NCBI RefSeq assembly: GCF_008017545.1
Contig: NZ_VRTZ01000002.1
Coordinates: forward strand, 62,001 to 126,000
Origin: Homoserinibacter sp. GY 40078
GTDB lineage: Bacteria > Actinomycetota > Actinomycetes > Actinomycetales > Microbacteriaceae
Reading direction: 5' to 3'
DNA: 64,000 nucleotides
The notes beneath the pieces were generated by a model that was not told the DNA's origin, did no database searches, and saw only the letters and a program-made list of their open reading frames with translations. Of this stretch, positions 34,913-43,407 are shown one piece after another. Position 1 is the stretch's first letter. Each line of letters opens with the position of its first letter. The position numbers and the translations under genes were made by a program.

Positions 34913-35108
34913 TACACTGACGGCAGCACCCGCTTCGGCGGGTGACTTCGCGTGCCCATCGCACACGGCTCAATTCCTTCGGTCCGCCTCGAACGAGGCG
35001 GCGGATGCGCGCCGGGGCACCAGGGTTCGCGGCCGACCGGCCGCAACACACAACTGAGAAACCGCAAGGTATGGCACTGCCGTGCCCTGCGAGGAAAGGA
35101 ATGCGGCC
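34913..35108 (+). promoter_or_regulatory. rpsB promoter and structured 5' leader
   Basis: TGC-TACACT (the -10 hexamer at 34913-34918) begins a leader of about 185 bases. Three perfect or near-perfect hairpins follow: CACCCGC/GCGGGTG at 34927-34944, CCGCCTC/GAGGCGG at 34984-35001 and GCGGCC/GGCCGC at 35029-35044. The start codon is preceded by GAGGAAAGGA. Such structured leaders often bind S2 or other ribosomal proteins for autoregulation; that is inferred here. Confidence 0.65.
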
Positions 35109-36161
35109 ATGGCCGTCGTCACCATCCGCCAGCTGCTCGACAGCGGCGTTCACTTCGGACACCAGACCCGTCGCTGGAACCCGAAGGTCAAGCGTTTCAT
35201 CCTCACCGAGCGCTCCGGCATCCACATCATCGACCTGCAGCAGTCGCTCGCCTACATCGACAAGGCGTACGAGTTCGTCAAGGAGACGGTCGCCCACGGC
35301 GGCACCGTGCTCTTCGTCGGCACCAAGAAGCAGGCCCAGGAGGCCATCGCCGAGCAGGCGACCCGCGTGGGTCAGCCGTACGTGAACCAGCGCTGGCTCG
35401 GCGGTCTGCTCACCAACTTCCAGACGGTCTCCAAGCGCCTCGCGCGCATGAAGGAGCTGGAGGAGATCGACTTCGACGACACGACGAAGGGCTTCACCAA
35501 GAAGGAGCTCCTCATCAAGAAGCGCGAGCTCGACAAGCTGCACAAGACGCTCGGCGGTATCCGCAACCTCACCAAGACCCCGAGCGCCATCTGGGTCGTC
35601 GACGCCAAGCGCGAGCACCTCGCGGTCGACGAGGCCACGAAGCTCGGCATCCCGGTGATCGGAATCCTCGACACCAACGCCGACCCCGACGAGCTGCAGT
35701 ACCCGATCCCGGGCAACGACGACGCGATCCGCTCGGTGGGCCTGCTCACCCGCATCATCGCCGACGCCGCCGCCGAGGGCCTCATCCAGCGCCACCAGAA
35801 GCCGGAGGCCGAGGGCAACGTGTCGGCCGTCGAGCCGCTCGCCGAGTGGGAGCGCGAGCTTCTCGAGGCCTCGAGCAACCCGCAGTCGGTTGCCGAGCAG
35901 ATCGAGTCCGTCGACGAGCGTGTCGAGGGCGATGTGGCCGAGGGTGCCGAGAAGGTCGCCGAGGTCGTCGAGGCCGAGACCCCCGTCGAGCAGAACGACG
36001 CGGATGCGGTCGTCGCCGAGCACGAGGCCGAGGCCGACGCCACGCTCGTCCCCGAGCACGCCCCCGAGTCGGATGAGCTGACCGAGGCGAAGATCGAGGC
36101 CGAGGCCGAGAAGCCGGCTCCCGCCAAGAAGCCCGCGGCCAAGAAGACCGCCGCGAAGTAA
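35109..36161 (+). CDS. rpsB: 30S ribosomal protein S2 with long acidic tail
   Basis: Small-subunit protein S2. The core has [30 protein letters not shown] and [13 protein letters not shown], typical through about residue 240. At 350 residues it is about 80-100 longer than usual because of an Ala/Glu/Asp/Val-rich C-terminal tail that turns Lys/Pro-rich at the very end. ATG 35109 is preferred over 35082 because it matches the family N-terminus and its ribosome-binding site. tsf follows after 40 bases. Confidence 0.97.
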   Translation: MAVVTIRQLLDSGVHFGHQTRRWNPKVKRFILTERSGIHIIDLQQSLAYIDKAYEFVKETVAHGGTVLFVGTKKQAQEAIAEQATRVGQPYVNQRWLGGLLTNFQTVSKRLARMKELEEIDFDDTTKGFTKKELLIKKRELDKLHKTLGGIRNLTKTPSAIWVVDAKREHLAVDEATKLGIPVIGILDTNADPDELQYPIPGNDDAIRSVGLLTRIIADAAAEGLIQRHQKPEAEGNVSAVEPLAEWERELLEASSNPQSVAEQIESVDERVEGDVAEGAEKVAEVVEAETPVEQNDADAVVAEHEAEADATLVPEHAPESDELTEAKIEAEAEKPAPAKKPAAKKTAAK

Positions 36162-36201
36162 TCAACACGAACCCACACACGAACAGCTAAGGAACACATC
36201 C

Positions 36202-37029
36202 ATGGCCAACTTCAGCCTGGAAGACGTCAAGGTCCTGCGCGAGCGCCTCGGCACCGGCATGGTCGACACCAAGAACGCACTCGTCGAGGCCGAGGGCGAC
36301 ATCGAGAAGGCCGTCGAGATCCTGCGCCTCAAGGGTGCGAAGGGCAACGCGAAGCGTGCCGACCGTTCCACCAGCGAGGGTCTCGTGGCGGTTGTCGAGT
36401 CGGCGACCGCGGTGACGCTCATCGAGCTCGCCTGCGAGACCGACTTCGTCGCCAAGAACGACAAGTTCGGCGCCCTCGCCGAGAAGATCGTCGGCGCCCT
36501 CGCCGACTCCGGCGCGGAGACCGTCGACGCGGCGCTCGCGGTCCCGGTGGACGGCGGCACCATCGCCTCCCTCATCGAGGACCAGGCGGCCACCATCGGC
36601 GAGAAGATCGAGCTGCGTCGCGTGGCCCGCATCGCCGGTGACCAGTTCGCCGTGTACCTGCACCGCACGAGCAAGGACCTCCCGCCCCAGATCGGCGTGG
36701 TCGTCGCCTACACCGGCGACGACGCGGAGACCGCCCGCTCGATCGCGCAGCACATCTCGTTCGCCGACCCGAGCTACCTCTCGCGCGACGACGTGCCGGA
36801 GGCTCAGGTCGAGAACGAGCGCCGCATCGTCGAGGAGATCAGCCGCAACGAGGGCAAGCCCGAGGCCGCGCTCCCGAAGATCGTCGAGGGTCGTCTCGGC
36901 GCCTTCTTCAAGCAGGTCGCACTGCTCGAGCAGGACTACGCGCGCGACAACAAGCTGAGCGTCGGCAAGGTGCTCGCCGACGCGGGCCTCACCGTGACGG
37001 GCTTCGCCCGCTTCAAGGTCGGCGCCTGA
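36202..37029 (+). CDS. tsf: translation elongation factor Ts
   Basis: Guanine-nucleotide exchange factor for EF-Tu. The N-terminal UBA-like domain (VKVLRERLGTGMVDTKNALVEA) is followed by the exchange motif CETDFVAKND near residue 75 and the core subdomains. At 275 residues it is complete. It is the second gene of the rpsB-tsf operon and is closed by the hairpin at 37056-37093. Confidence 0.97.
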   Translation: MANFSLEDVKVLRERLGTGMVDTKNALVEAEGDIEKAVEILRLKGAKGNAKRADRSTSEGLVAVVESATAVTLIELACETDFVAKNDKFGALAEKIVGALADSGAETVDAALAVPVDGGTIASLIEDQAATIGEKIELRRVARIAGDQFAVYLHRTSKDLPPQIGVVVAYTGDDAETARSIAQHISFADPSYLSRDDVPEAQVENERRIVEEISRNEGKPEAALPKIVEGRLGAFFKQVALLEQDYARDNKLSVGKVLADAGLTVTGFARFKVGA

Positions 37030-37055
37030 CCTCCAGGTCGCAGCCAGCAACCGCG

Positions 37056-37093
37056 CGAAGGGCCCGGTCTCGCCATTGAGACCGGGCCCTTCG
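37056..37093 (+). terminator. strong hairpin terminator after tsf
   Basis: Perfect 16-bp stem (CGAAGGGCCCGGTCTC with its complement) and a 6-base loop, starting 26 bases after the tsf stop. It closes the rpsB-tsf operon. The 240 bases from here to pyrH hold no gene and show only a possible TAACCT -10-like hexamer near 37289. Confidence 0.85.
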
Positions 37094-37333
37094 GCGTCTC
37101 ACACCCCAGCGGATGCGGGGCGGCTCGCGACGTCTCGCGAGTGTTCGGGCACGCCCGACATGTTCGTCGCCTGTGCCGCGCACAGCAACCGCGGATCGTC
37201 GATCGTTGCAGAGCTGTTGCCTGCACGGGACGAATCCGGCGAGCCGCACGGTTGACGAACCCGCGGCGTCGGCGTCCCGAGCGGGTAACCTGTACCCGGC
37301 CCACTCGGCCGCAGCCTCCCCGGAAGGACCCCC

Positions 37334-38062
37334 ATGTCGAAGCGCCGCCGCGTCCTGCTCAAGCTCTCGGGTGAGGCGTTCGGCGGTGGTCAGCTGGGCG
37401 TGAATCCTGATGTCGTCGGCGGCATCGCCCGCGAGATCGCGGAGGCGACCCCGAAGGGCGAAGACGATGAGGGCGGCGTCGAGGTTGCGGTCGTCGTCGG
37501 CGGCGGCAACTTCTTCCGGGGCGCGGAGCTCAGCCAGCGGGGCATGGACCGCGGACGCGCCGACTACATGGGCATGCTCGGCACCGTGATGAACGCGCTC
37601 GCTCTCCAGGACTTCCTCGAGCAGGCGGGCGCACAGGTGCGCGTGCAGTCGGCGATCTCGATGACGCAGGTCGCCGAGCCGTACATCCCTCTCCGTGCCG
37701 AGCGGCACCTCGAGAAGGGTCGCGTCGTGATCTTCGGTGCGGGTGCCGGGCTCCCGTACTTCTCCACCGACACCGTGAGCGCCCAGCGTGCGCTCGAGAT
37801 CGGTGCGGATGCGGTGCTCGTGGCCAAGAACGGCGTCGACGGCGTCTACACCGCCGACCCCCGCAAGGATCCGACCGCCACGAAGCTCGACCGCATCAGC
37901 TACCAGGAGGCGCTCGTGAAGGGCCTCAAGGTGGTCGACTCGACTGCCTTCAGCCTCTGCATGGACAACGGCATGCCGATGCTCGTGTTCGGCATGGAGC
38001 CGGAGGGGAACATCACCAAGGCGCTCCAGGGCGACCACATCGGCACCCTCGTCACCGCGTGA
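37334..38062 (+). CDS. pyrH: uridylate (UMP) kinase
   Basis: Phosphorylates UMP to UDP in pyrimidine synthesis; bacterial-type amino-acid-kinase fold. Features are [13 protein letters not shown] (phosphate loop), [13 protein letters not shown], and the [15 protein letters not shown] block. At 242 residues it is complete. The ATG at 37334 follows AAGGACC. It normally precedes frr directly; here DUF3097 and a CHAP-protein gene lie between them. Confidence 0.97.
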   Translation: MSKRRRVLLKLSGEAFGGGQLGVNPDVVGGIAREIAEATPKGEDDEGGVEVAVVVGGGNFFRGAELSQRGMDRGRADYMGMLGTVMNALALQDFLEQAGAQVRVQSAISMTQVAEPYIPLRAERHLEKGRVVIFGAGAGLPYFSTDTVSAQRALEIGADAVLVAKNGVDGVYTADPRKDPTATKLDRISYQEALVKGLKVVDSTAFSLCMDNGMPMLVFGMEPEGNITKALQGDHIGTLVTA

Positions 38063-38072
38063 GCGCTCGCGC

Positions 38073-38888
38073 ATGAGCGATCGGTACGGCGAGGACGTCC
38101 TCGCGGGTGATTGGCGCGCCCGGGGCCGCGTGAGCGTGCCGACCGTCGAGGCCGCGCGCGACCTGGTCGTCGAGCTCGCCGACGGTTTCGTGGGAGCAGT
38201 CGTCGGCGTCGAGAAGGGGAACGTGGGCCTCGAGGACCGCCACGGGCGGGTGCGGTGGTTCCCACTGGGCGGCGGGTTCCTTGTGGACGGCGCTCCGGTC
38301 GTGCTCGCGGCGCCCCGGGTGGCGGATCGCGGGCGCGCCTATACGGCATCCGGATCCCGGGCCGTGGCGGGGCAGAGGGCACGGGTAGCCCGAGCGAGCC
38401 GGATCCTCGTCGAGGGGCGGCATGACGCCGAGCTGGTCGAGAAGGTCTGGGGCTCGGATCTGCGCGTCGAAGGCGTCGTGGTCGAGTACCTGGAGGGCGT
38501 CGACCATCTGGCTGAGACGCTCGTCGATCTGCAGCCGGGGCCGGACCGCCGCATCGGCGTGCTCGTCGACCACCTCGTCGCGGGCTCGAAGGAGTCGCGG
38601 ATCGCGGAGCGGGTGCAGGGTGAGCACGTGCTGGTGGTCGGGCATCCGTACATCGACATCTGGCAGGCGGTGAAGCCCGAGCGGGTCGGCATCCGGGCTT
38701 GGCCCGCGGTGCCGCGGGGCATCGAGTGGAAGCACGGCGTGTGCGAGGCGCTCGGCTGGCCGCACGACGACCAGGCGGACATCGCGGCGGCCTGGCAGCG
38801 CATCCTCGCCTCCGTGCGCACCTACGCCGACCTGGAGCCCCCGCTCCTCGCCTCCGTCGAGCGCCTCATCGACCACACCACCACCTGA
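38073..38888 (+). CDS. DUF3097 family protein
   Basis: A 271-residue protein of an actinobacterial family of unknown function. RILVEGRHDAELVEKVWG resembles a TOPRIM start (conserved Glu), and IGVLVDHLVAGSKESRI supplies a later Asp, so a TOPRIM-like metal site is possible. It follows pyrH by 10 bases and probably shares its transcript. The stop is 9 bases before the hairpin element at 38897. Confidence 0.85.
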   Translation: MSDRYGEDVLAGDWRARGRVSVPTVEAARDLVVELADGFVGAVVGVEKGNVGLEDRHGRVRWFPLGGGFLVDGAPVVLAAPRVADRGRAYTASGSRAVAGQRARVARASRILVEGRHDAELVEKVWGSDLRVEGVVVEYLEGVDHLAETLVDLQPGPDRRIGVLVDHLVAGSKESRIAERVQGEHVLVVGHPYIDIWQAVKPERVGIRAWPAVPRGIEWKHGVCEALGWPHDDQADIAAAWQRILASVRTYADLEPPLLASVERLIDHTTT

Positions 38889-38896
38889 CTGGTCCG

Positions 38897-38953
38897 TGAG
38901 GGGTCGCAAACTGCTCGAGACACGGCGTGTTGGGCGCAGTTTGCGACCCCTCA
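38897..38953. repeat. 57-nt hairpin element, copy 1
   Basis: 18-base arms TGAGGGGTCGCAAACTGC (38897-38914) and its complement (38936-38953) enclose a 21-base loop that itself contains ACAC-GGC-GTGT. Copy 2 at 40350-40406 is its reverse complement with one mismatch. The pair brackets the CHAP-protein gene. Confidence 0.92.
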
Positions 38954-39000
38954 AAAACGAGCATCTCGCGCGATTGAGGCGGGGACGCTACGCTCCGGTC

Positions 39001-40275
39001 ATGAAGAAACCTCTGCGAATCTCTGCTGTTGCGGTGGCGATGGTCGCCACGGCGACGCTCATCCCCGCGGCACCCGCCGCGGCGTACAACGGGTACTGTG
39101 TCAACTCCGAGTGCAATGCGCTGTACAACGATACGTACTCGATCTGGCAGGACAACTGGGAGCCGACACCGGGGCGGGGTTGGTGGGGTACGACGGCTGG
39201 TCACAATTGCACCAACTACGTGGCGTGGAGGTTGACTCGCGATGGTGTGCCTGCCAAAAGCGGACTTGGCAACGCAAAGGACTGGGACAACAATCTCGGC
39301 GCGAGTGGCCATGTGTATTCGCAATCAGCGTCCGCGAACCATGTCGTCGTCGGCGCGGTCGCACAGTGGAATGAAACTTCGGTACCTCCAAAGGGCCACG
39401 TTGCCTACATCCAAGAAGTAGTCGCGAACTCGTACATCGTCCTTTGGGAGGACGGAACCGGTGGCAACTTCCGGATCAAGAAGGTGCTGTGGAACAGCTC
39501 GGGCTGGCCCGACAACATCCTCCATTTCAACGGCTCGGAGCCCGCACCCCCGCCGGGGTTCGAGGAGGAAGAGGAAGAGGCGCCGTCGAACGAGATGGTG
39601 CTGGCTGACTGGCGCTTGAACAATGCCAACGACTCAAGTTCCGCAGACCTCTCTTATTCGCACGGACTGCCGGGAGACGTGCCGCTCATGGGTGACTGGG
39701 ACGGCGATGGAATCGACACCGAGGGCGTTTTCCGCAACGGTCGATGGATCCTGACGAACGTGCAGGGTGGCGGTGCGAGCTTCCAGAGCTACATCTTCGG
39801 CAACGGGTCGGACACACCGCTCGTCGGCGACTGGGATGGCGATGGGATCGACACCCCGGCGCTCTGGCGGGAGGGTAAGTGGTACATCTCGAACGAATTC
39901 GGGGCATCGGCGCCGTATACGATCCACGTCTACGGAAAGAAGACAGACAAGCCCGTCGTCGGTGACTGGGATGGCGACGGCGTCGACAGCTTCGGCGTCG
40001 TGCGCAAGGACATTTGGATCCTGACCGACACCCAGTCCAGTGATCAGGCGTACGACGGGTTCCTGTACGGAAAGCCCGGCGACATCCCTGTCGCCGGTGA
40101 CTGGGATGGGGACGGAGTCGACACCATCGGGGTCAAGCGCGATGACAAGTGGATCCTCACCAACACCTGGTCAAGTGCCCAGTCGTGGCCCTTCCTCTAC
40201 GGACGTGATCACGACATCCCTCTCGTCGGTGACTGGGACGGGAACGGTACCGACACGATCGGAATCGCCCGCTGA
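39001..40275 (+). CDS. secreted CHAP-domain protein with five DWDGDG repeats
   Basis: A 424-residue secreted protein. The signal peptide is about residues 1-28 (MKKPLRISAV..., cleavage after AAA). A CHAP (cysteine/histidine amidase-peptidase) domain spans about residues 55-178, with Cys70 in HNCTNYVAWRL and His133 in KGHVAYI; such domains cut peptidoglycan. A Glu-rich linker (187-193) leads to five repeats of about 44 residues, each with the core GDWDGDGxDT, a calcium-binding FG-GAP/VCBS-like unit. Base composition is visibly less GC-rich than its neighbours. TACGCT at 38989-38994 suggests a leaderless mRNA. Confidence 0.88.
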   Translation: MKKPLRISAVAVAMVATATLIPAAPAAAYNGYCVNSECNALYNDTYSIWQDNWEPTPGRGWWGTTAGHNCTNYVAWRLTRDGVPAKSGLGNAKDWDNNLGASGHVYSQSASANHVVVGAVAQWNETSVPPKGHVAYIQEVVANSYIVLWEDGTGGNFRIKKVLWNSSGWPDNILHFNGSEPAPPPGFEEEEEEAPSNEMVLADWRLNNANDSSSADLSYSHGLPGDVPLMGDWDGDGIDTEGVFRNGRWILTNVQGGGASFQSYIFGNGSDTPLVGDWDGDGIDTPALWREGKWYISNEFGASAPYTIHVYGKKTDKPVVGDWDGDGVDSFGVVRKDIWILTDTQSSDQAYDGFLYGKPGDIPVAGDWDGDGVDTIGVKRDDKWILTNTWSSAQSWPFLYGRDHDIPLVGDWDGNGTDTIGIAR

Positions 40276-40278
40276 TCC

Positions 40279-40308
40279 GATGGGGGCGCTCAGATGGGCG
40301 CCCCCATC
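40279..40308 (+). terminator. hairpin terminator after the CHAP gene
   Basis: GATGGGGGCGC and its complement form an 11-bp stem with an 8-base loop, 3 bases after the stop codon. Confidence 0.75.
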
Positions 40309-40349
40309 TCCCACGCGCTGCACCCCCCGCGAGATGTTCCTCTCTCCCG

Positions 40350-40406
40350 TGAGGGGTCGCAAACTGCGCTCAACACGCCGTGTCTCGAGCAGTTTGCGAC
40401 CCCTCA
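40350..40406. repeat. 57-nt hairpin element, copy 2 (inverted)
   Basis: Same 18-base arms as copy 1 at 38897-38953. The 21-base loop is the reverse complement of the copy-1 loop with one difference, so the two copies stand in opposite orientation about 1.4 kb apart. Confidence 0.92.
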
Positions 40407-40480
40407 ACGACCGAGCTCTCGCGGGGGGTCAGTAAGCTTGGGCGTTGGATCAACCGCGCAGCACCGAAGGAGCCACTCCC

Positions 40481-41032
40481 GTGATCAGTGACGTTCTCGC
40501 CGAGGCGAAGGAGAAGATGGGCCGAGCGGTCGAGGTTGCGAAGGACGACTTCGCGACGGTGCGCACCGGCCGCGCCAACCCGGCGCTCTTCCAGAAGATC
40601 CTCGTCGACTACTACGGCACCCCGACTCCGCTCGCGCAGCTCGCGAGCCTCCAGAACCCCGAGGCGCGCACTCTCGTCATCACGCCCTACGACAAGTCGG
40701 CGCTCAAGGAGATCGAGAAGGCCATCGTCAACTACCCGAACCTCGGGGCGAACCCGAGCAACGACGGCAACATCGTGCGCGTCACGATGCCCGAGCTCAC
40801 CGAGGAGCGCCGCAAGGAGTACGTGAAGATCGTGCGCCAGAAGGGCGAGGACGCGAAGATCGCGATCCGCAACGTGCGCCGCAAGGCGAAGGACGATCTC
40901 GACGCCACGAAGGAGGTCGGCGAGGACGAGATCGCCCGCGCCGAGAAGGAGCTCGACCAGATCACGAAGTCGTACGTCGACGCGATCGACGAGGCTTTGA
41001 AGCGCAAGGAAGCCGAGCTTCTCGAGGTCTGA
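40481..41032 (+). CDS. frr: ribosome recycling factor
   Basis: Releases ribosomes from mRNA with EF-G after termination. The 183-residue sequence has [24 protein letters not shown] and the C-terminal [27 protein letters not shown] helix. GTG 40481 has a GAAGGAGCC ribosome-binding site; TAAGCT at 40433-40438 is a candidate -10. The ATG of cdsA shares the last base of the stop. Confidence 0.97.
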   Translation: MISDVLAEAKEKMGRAVEVAKDDFATVRTGRANPALFQKILVDYYGTPTPLAQLASLQNPEARTLVITPYDKSALKEIEKAIVNYPNLGANPSNDGNIVRVTMPELTEERRKEYVKIVRQKGEDAKIAIRNVRRKAKDDLDATKEVGEDEIARAEKELDQITKSYVDAIDEALKRKEAELLEV

Positions 41033-42042
41033 TGGACGACGACCCCGGCGCGAGCGCGACGCGGAAGCGCACCGCACGCGAGGAGTTCGAGGTGCGGGCG
41101 CAGCAGAGACGCGCCGATCTCGAACAGCATGCTCAGCACGCGCGCGAAGAGTTCGAAGCCCAGGTGCGGCACGCCCGTGATCAGTTCGACGCGACGCAGG
41201 AGCGGATCCGAGAACGTACGGGACGCAACCTGCTCGCCGCGATCGCGATCGGCGTGGTCCTCGGCGGCACGCTGCTCGCGAGCCTGCTGTTCTCCACCTG
41301 GATCTTCATGCCGTTCGCGGCGGTGTTGCTCGGATTCACGGTGTTCGAACTCGCGACGGCGTTGCGCCATGCGGGCCGGGACGTCCCGCGGGTCGCGTCG
41401 ATCGTCGTCGGCATCGCCGCCGTACCCGCCGCGTTCTTCTTCCATGTGCCGGGGCTCTGGCTGGCGACTCTGGCCGGGGTGCTCGTCATCACACTCTGGC
41501 GGCTCGGCGAGCTCGTCCGTCCCAGCCACCGCGGCTCCGCCCGCGACGTGTTGGCGGATATCGGCGCCGGCCTGTTCGTGCAGCTCTACGTCACCTTCTT
41601 CGCGGGCTTCTACGTGGTCCTCGCAGGTGAGGTCGCCAACGGCGGGCAGTGGTGGCTGCTCGCGTCGCTCATCGTGGTCGTCACGACTGACGTCGGTGCG
41701 TATGCGAGCGGACTCGCGTTCGGCCGGCATCCGATGGCCCCCAAGATCAGCCCGAAGAAGACCTGGGAGGGCTTCGCGGGGTCGGCGCTCGCGGCGATGA
41801 CGGCAGGAACTCTGCTCGCCTGGCTGATGCTGGGCCAGCCGTGGTGGGTGGGCACCCTGATGGGTGCCGTGCTGATGCTCGTCGGCACGATGGGCGACCT
41901 GATCGAGTCGCTCATCAAGCGCGAGCTGGGCATCAAGGACATCTCGGGGTGGTTGCCCGGTCACGGCGGATTCCTCGACCGGCTCGATTCGATCCTCCCG
42001 TCGGCGGCAGTCGCCTACGCGTTCTTCCTGATCTTCCATTGA
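41032..42042 (+). CDS. cdsA: phosphatidate cytidylyltransferase
   Basis: Makes CDP-diacylglycerol from phosphatidic acid and CTP, the branch point to phosphatidylglycerol, cardiolipin and phosphatidylinositol. About eight membrane segments follow, and the family signature is SPKKTWEGFAGS, then KRELGIKDISGWLPGHGGFLDRLDSI near residues 300-325. A charged coiled-coil-like N-terminal extension of about 60 residues precedes the first helix and is not part of the catalytic family core. It overlaps frr by one base. Confidence 0.95.
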   Translation: MDDDPGASATRKRTAREEFEVRAQQRRADLEQHAQHAREEFEAQVRHARDQFDATQERIRERTGRNLLAAIAIGVVLGGTLLASLLFSTWIFMPFAAVLLGFTVFELATALRHAGRDVPRVASIVVGIAAVPAAFFFHVPGLWLATLAGVLVITLWRLGELVRPSHRGSARDVLADIGAGLFVQLYVTFFAGFYVVLAGEVANGGQWWLLASLIVVVTTDVGAYASGLAFGRHPMAPKISPKKTWEGFAGSALAAMTAGTLLAWLMLGQPWWVGTLMGAVLMLVGTMGDLIESLIKRELGIKDISGWLPGHGGFLDRLDSILPSAAVAYAFFLIFH

Positions 42043-42062
42043 GCCGTCGGTAGCATGTCGGG

Positions 42063-42611
42063 GTGAGCATGACCTTTCCCCGGTCCCGCAAGGGGCGCCT
42101 CGGCTACGACATCGACGAGGTCGAGGAGTTCCTCGAAGACGCCCGGCGGGCGTACACGGGTGATCAGCCGGGTGAGGTCATCACGGCCGACAGCATCCGC
42201 ACCACGGCCTTCTCGATGCGCAAGACCGGCTACTCCACCTCCCACGTCGATGCCGCCCTCGAGCGTCTCGAGGACGCGTTCGCCGCACGTGAACGCGAGC
42301 GCGAGATTGCCGAGGTCGGAGAAGAGGCCTGGTACGCGACCGCTCGCGAGACCGCGCAGGAGATCCTCGATCGCACCGTCCGCCCGCGCGGCAAGAAGTT
42401 CCAGCGAGTGAGCCTGCTGACCCTCGGCTATTCGACGCGCGATGTGGACGCCTTCGCCGATCGCATCGCCGAGTACTTCCAGTCGGGCGGCGAGCTGACC
42501 CCCGCCGACGTGCGGACCGTAGCCTTCCGCCCCCAGCGCGGCGGCTACCGCGAGGCGCAGGTCGATCTGCTCCTCGACGTCGTGACGCGGGTCATGCTGT
42601 CGGTGCGCTGA
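42063..42611 (+). CDS. DivI1A-type repeat protein (DivIVA-like)
   Basis: A 182-residue protein containing four copies of a Gly-Tyr...Val-Asp/Glu motif: GYDIDEVEEFL, GYSTSHVDAAL, GYSTRDVDAFA and GYREAQVDLLL. This pattern matches the actinobacterial DivIVA-domain repeat (DivI1A) family, related to the N-terminal membrane-binding part of DivIVA/Wag31. It lacks the long coiled-coil tail. TAGCAT at 42051-42056 six bases before the GTG predicts a leaderless mRNA. Role: probably polar growth or division, by inference. Confidence 0.85.
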   Translation: MSMTFPRSRKGRLGYDIDEVEEFLEDARRAYTGDQPGEVITADSIRTTAFSMRKTGYSTSHVDAALERLEDAFAAREREREIAEVGEEAWYATARETAQEILDRTVRPRGKKFQRVSLLTLGYSTRDVDAFADRIAEYFQSGGELTPADVRTVAFRPQRGGYREAQVDLLLDVVTRVMLSVR

Positions 42612-42693
42612 ACGGCCGCCTACCTGTCGGATCCCCGGGAACCCGCCCCTCGTCCATGACCTTCCCGGAATCCGCCGTTACACTGTCGTTACT

Positions 42694-43356
42694 GTGAGCG
42701 GAATTCGGCGCAGCGGCACCCACGCCGCGACCACTCAGGCGGTGGTTGCGGTGCCCGTGGGCACCCCTCGCCGTGCCCGGAGTCCTCGATTCCACTGGCT
42801 TCTGGGCGTGTTCGCCTATCTCGTCTCCACCGGGCTCGTCGCGGTGCTGCTCGTCGAGCCCACGGGCCTCAGTTCCGCCGCCTCTGTCGCGGCATCGGGG
42901 GATATCGCCGAGGTCGCGGCGATCGAGGGGCAGGAGCTCCTGGTCGACGACGCGGACGGCGCCGCTCGCGCCCGTGACGAGTTCACCGTGACCGCGAAGC
43001 CCGCTCCGGTCCGCCCTGCGGCCGTGAGCGCCCCCGCGGCGGGCACCCCGGATCCCGGATCCGCGAAGGCCATTGCACTCGAGCTGGTGACGGCCCGCGG
43101 TTGGTCCTCGGCGGAGTACGACTGCCTCGTCGCGCTCTGGAACAAGGAGTCCGGCTGGAACGTCTACGCGCACAACGCGAGCTCCGGCGCCTACGGCATC
43201 CCGCAAGCGGTCCCGGGTAACAAGATGGCCTCCGCCGGGGCAGACTGGGCGACGAGCGCTCGCACCCAGATCGTATGGGGCCTCGGGTATGTGCAGGGAC
43301 GCTACGGCACGCCCTGCGGTGCCTGGTCGCATTCTCAGATCAAGGGTTGGTACTGA
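42694..43356 (+). CDS. transglycosylase SLT-like secreted protein
   Basis: A 220-residue protein with a membrane or signal segment at about residues 32-52, a linker and a C-terminal lysozyme-like domain. WNKESGWNVYAHNASSGAYGIPQA holds the catalytic Glu and the goose-lysozyme/SLT signature. The domain is small, about 75 residues, as in many Microbacteriaceae cell-wall proteins. TACACT at 42679-42684 is the likely -10, nine bases before the GTG start. Confidence 0.85.
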   Translation: MSGIRRSGTHAATTQAVVAVPVGTPRRARSPRFHWLLGVFAYLVSTGLVAVLLVEPTGLSSAASVAASGDIAEVAAIEGQELLVDDADGAARARDEFTVTAKPAPVRPAAVSAPAAGTPDPGSAKAIALELVTARGWSSAEYDCLVALWNKESGWNVYAHNASSGAYGIPQAVPGNKMASAGADWATSARTQIVWGLGYVQGRYGTPCGAWSHSQIKGWY

Positions 43357-43407
43357 GCCGCTGATCGGCCCCGGACCTGACGGTTCGCTCGCTCGTTACG
43401 ATCGAGT

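Noticed and set aside
38896-39000. N-terminal extension of the CHAP protein starting inside the hairpin element
   Set aside because: The extension would put 35 residues before a perfect signal peptide, and the hairpin reads as open frame in several places only because it lacks stops.
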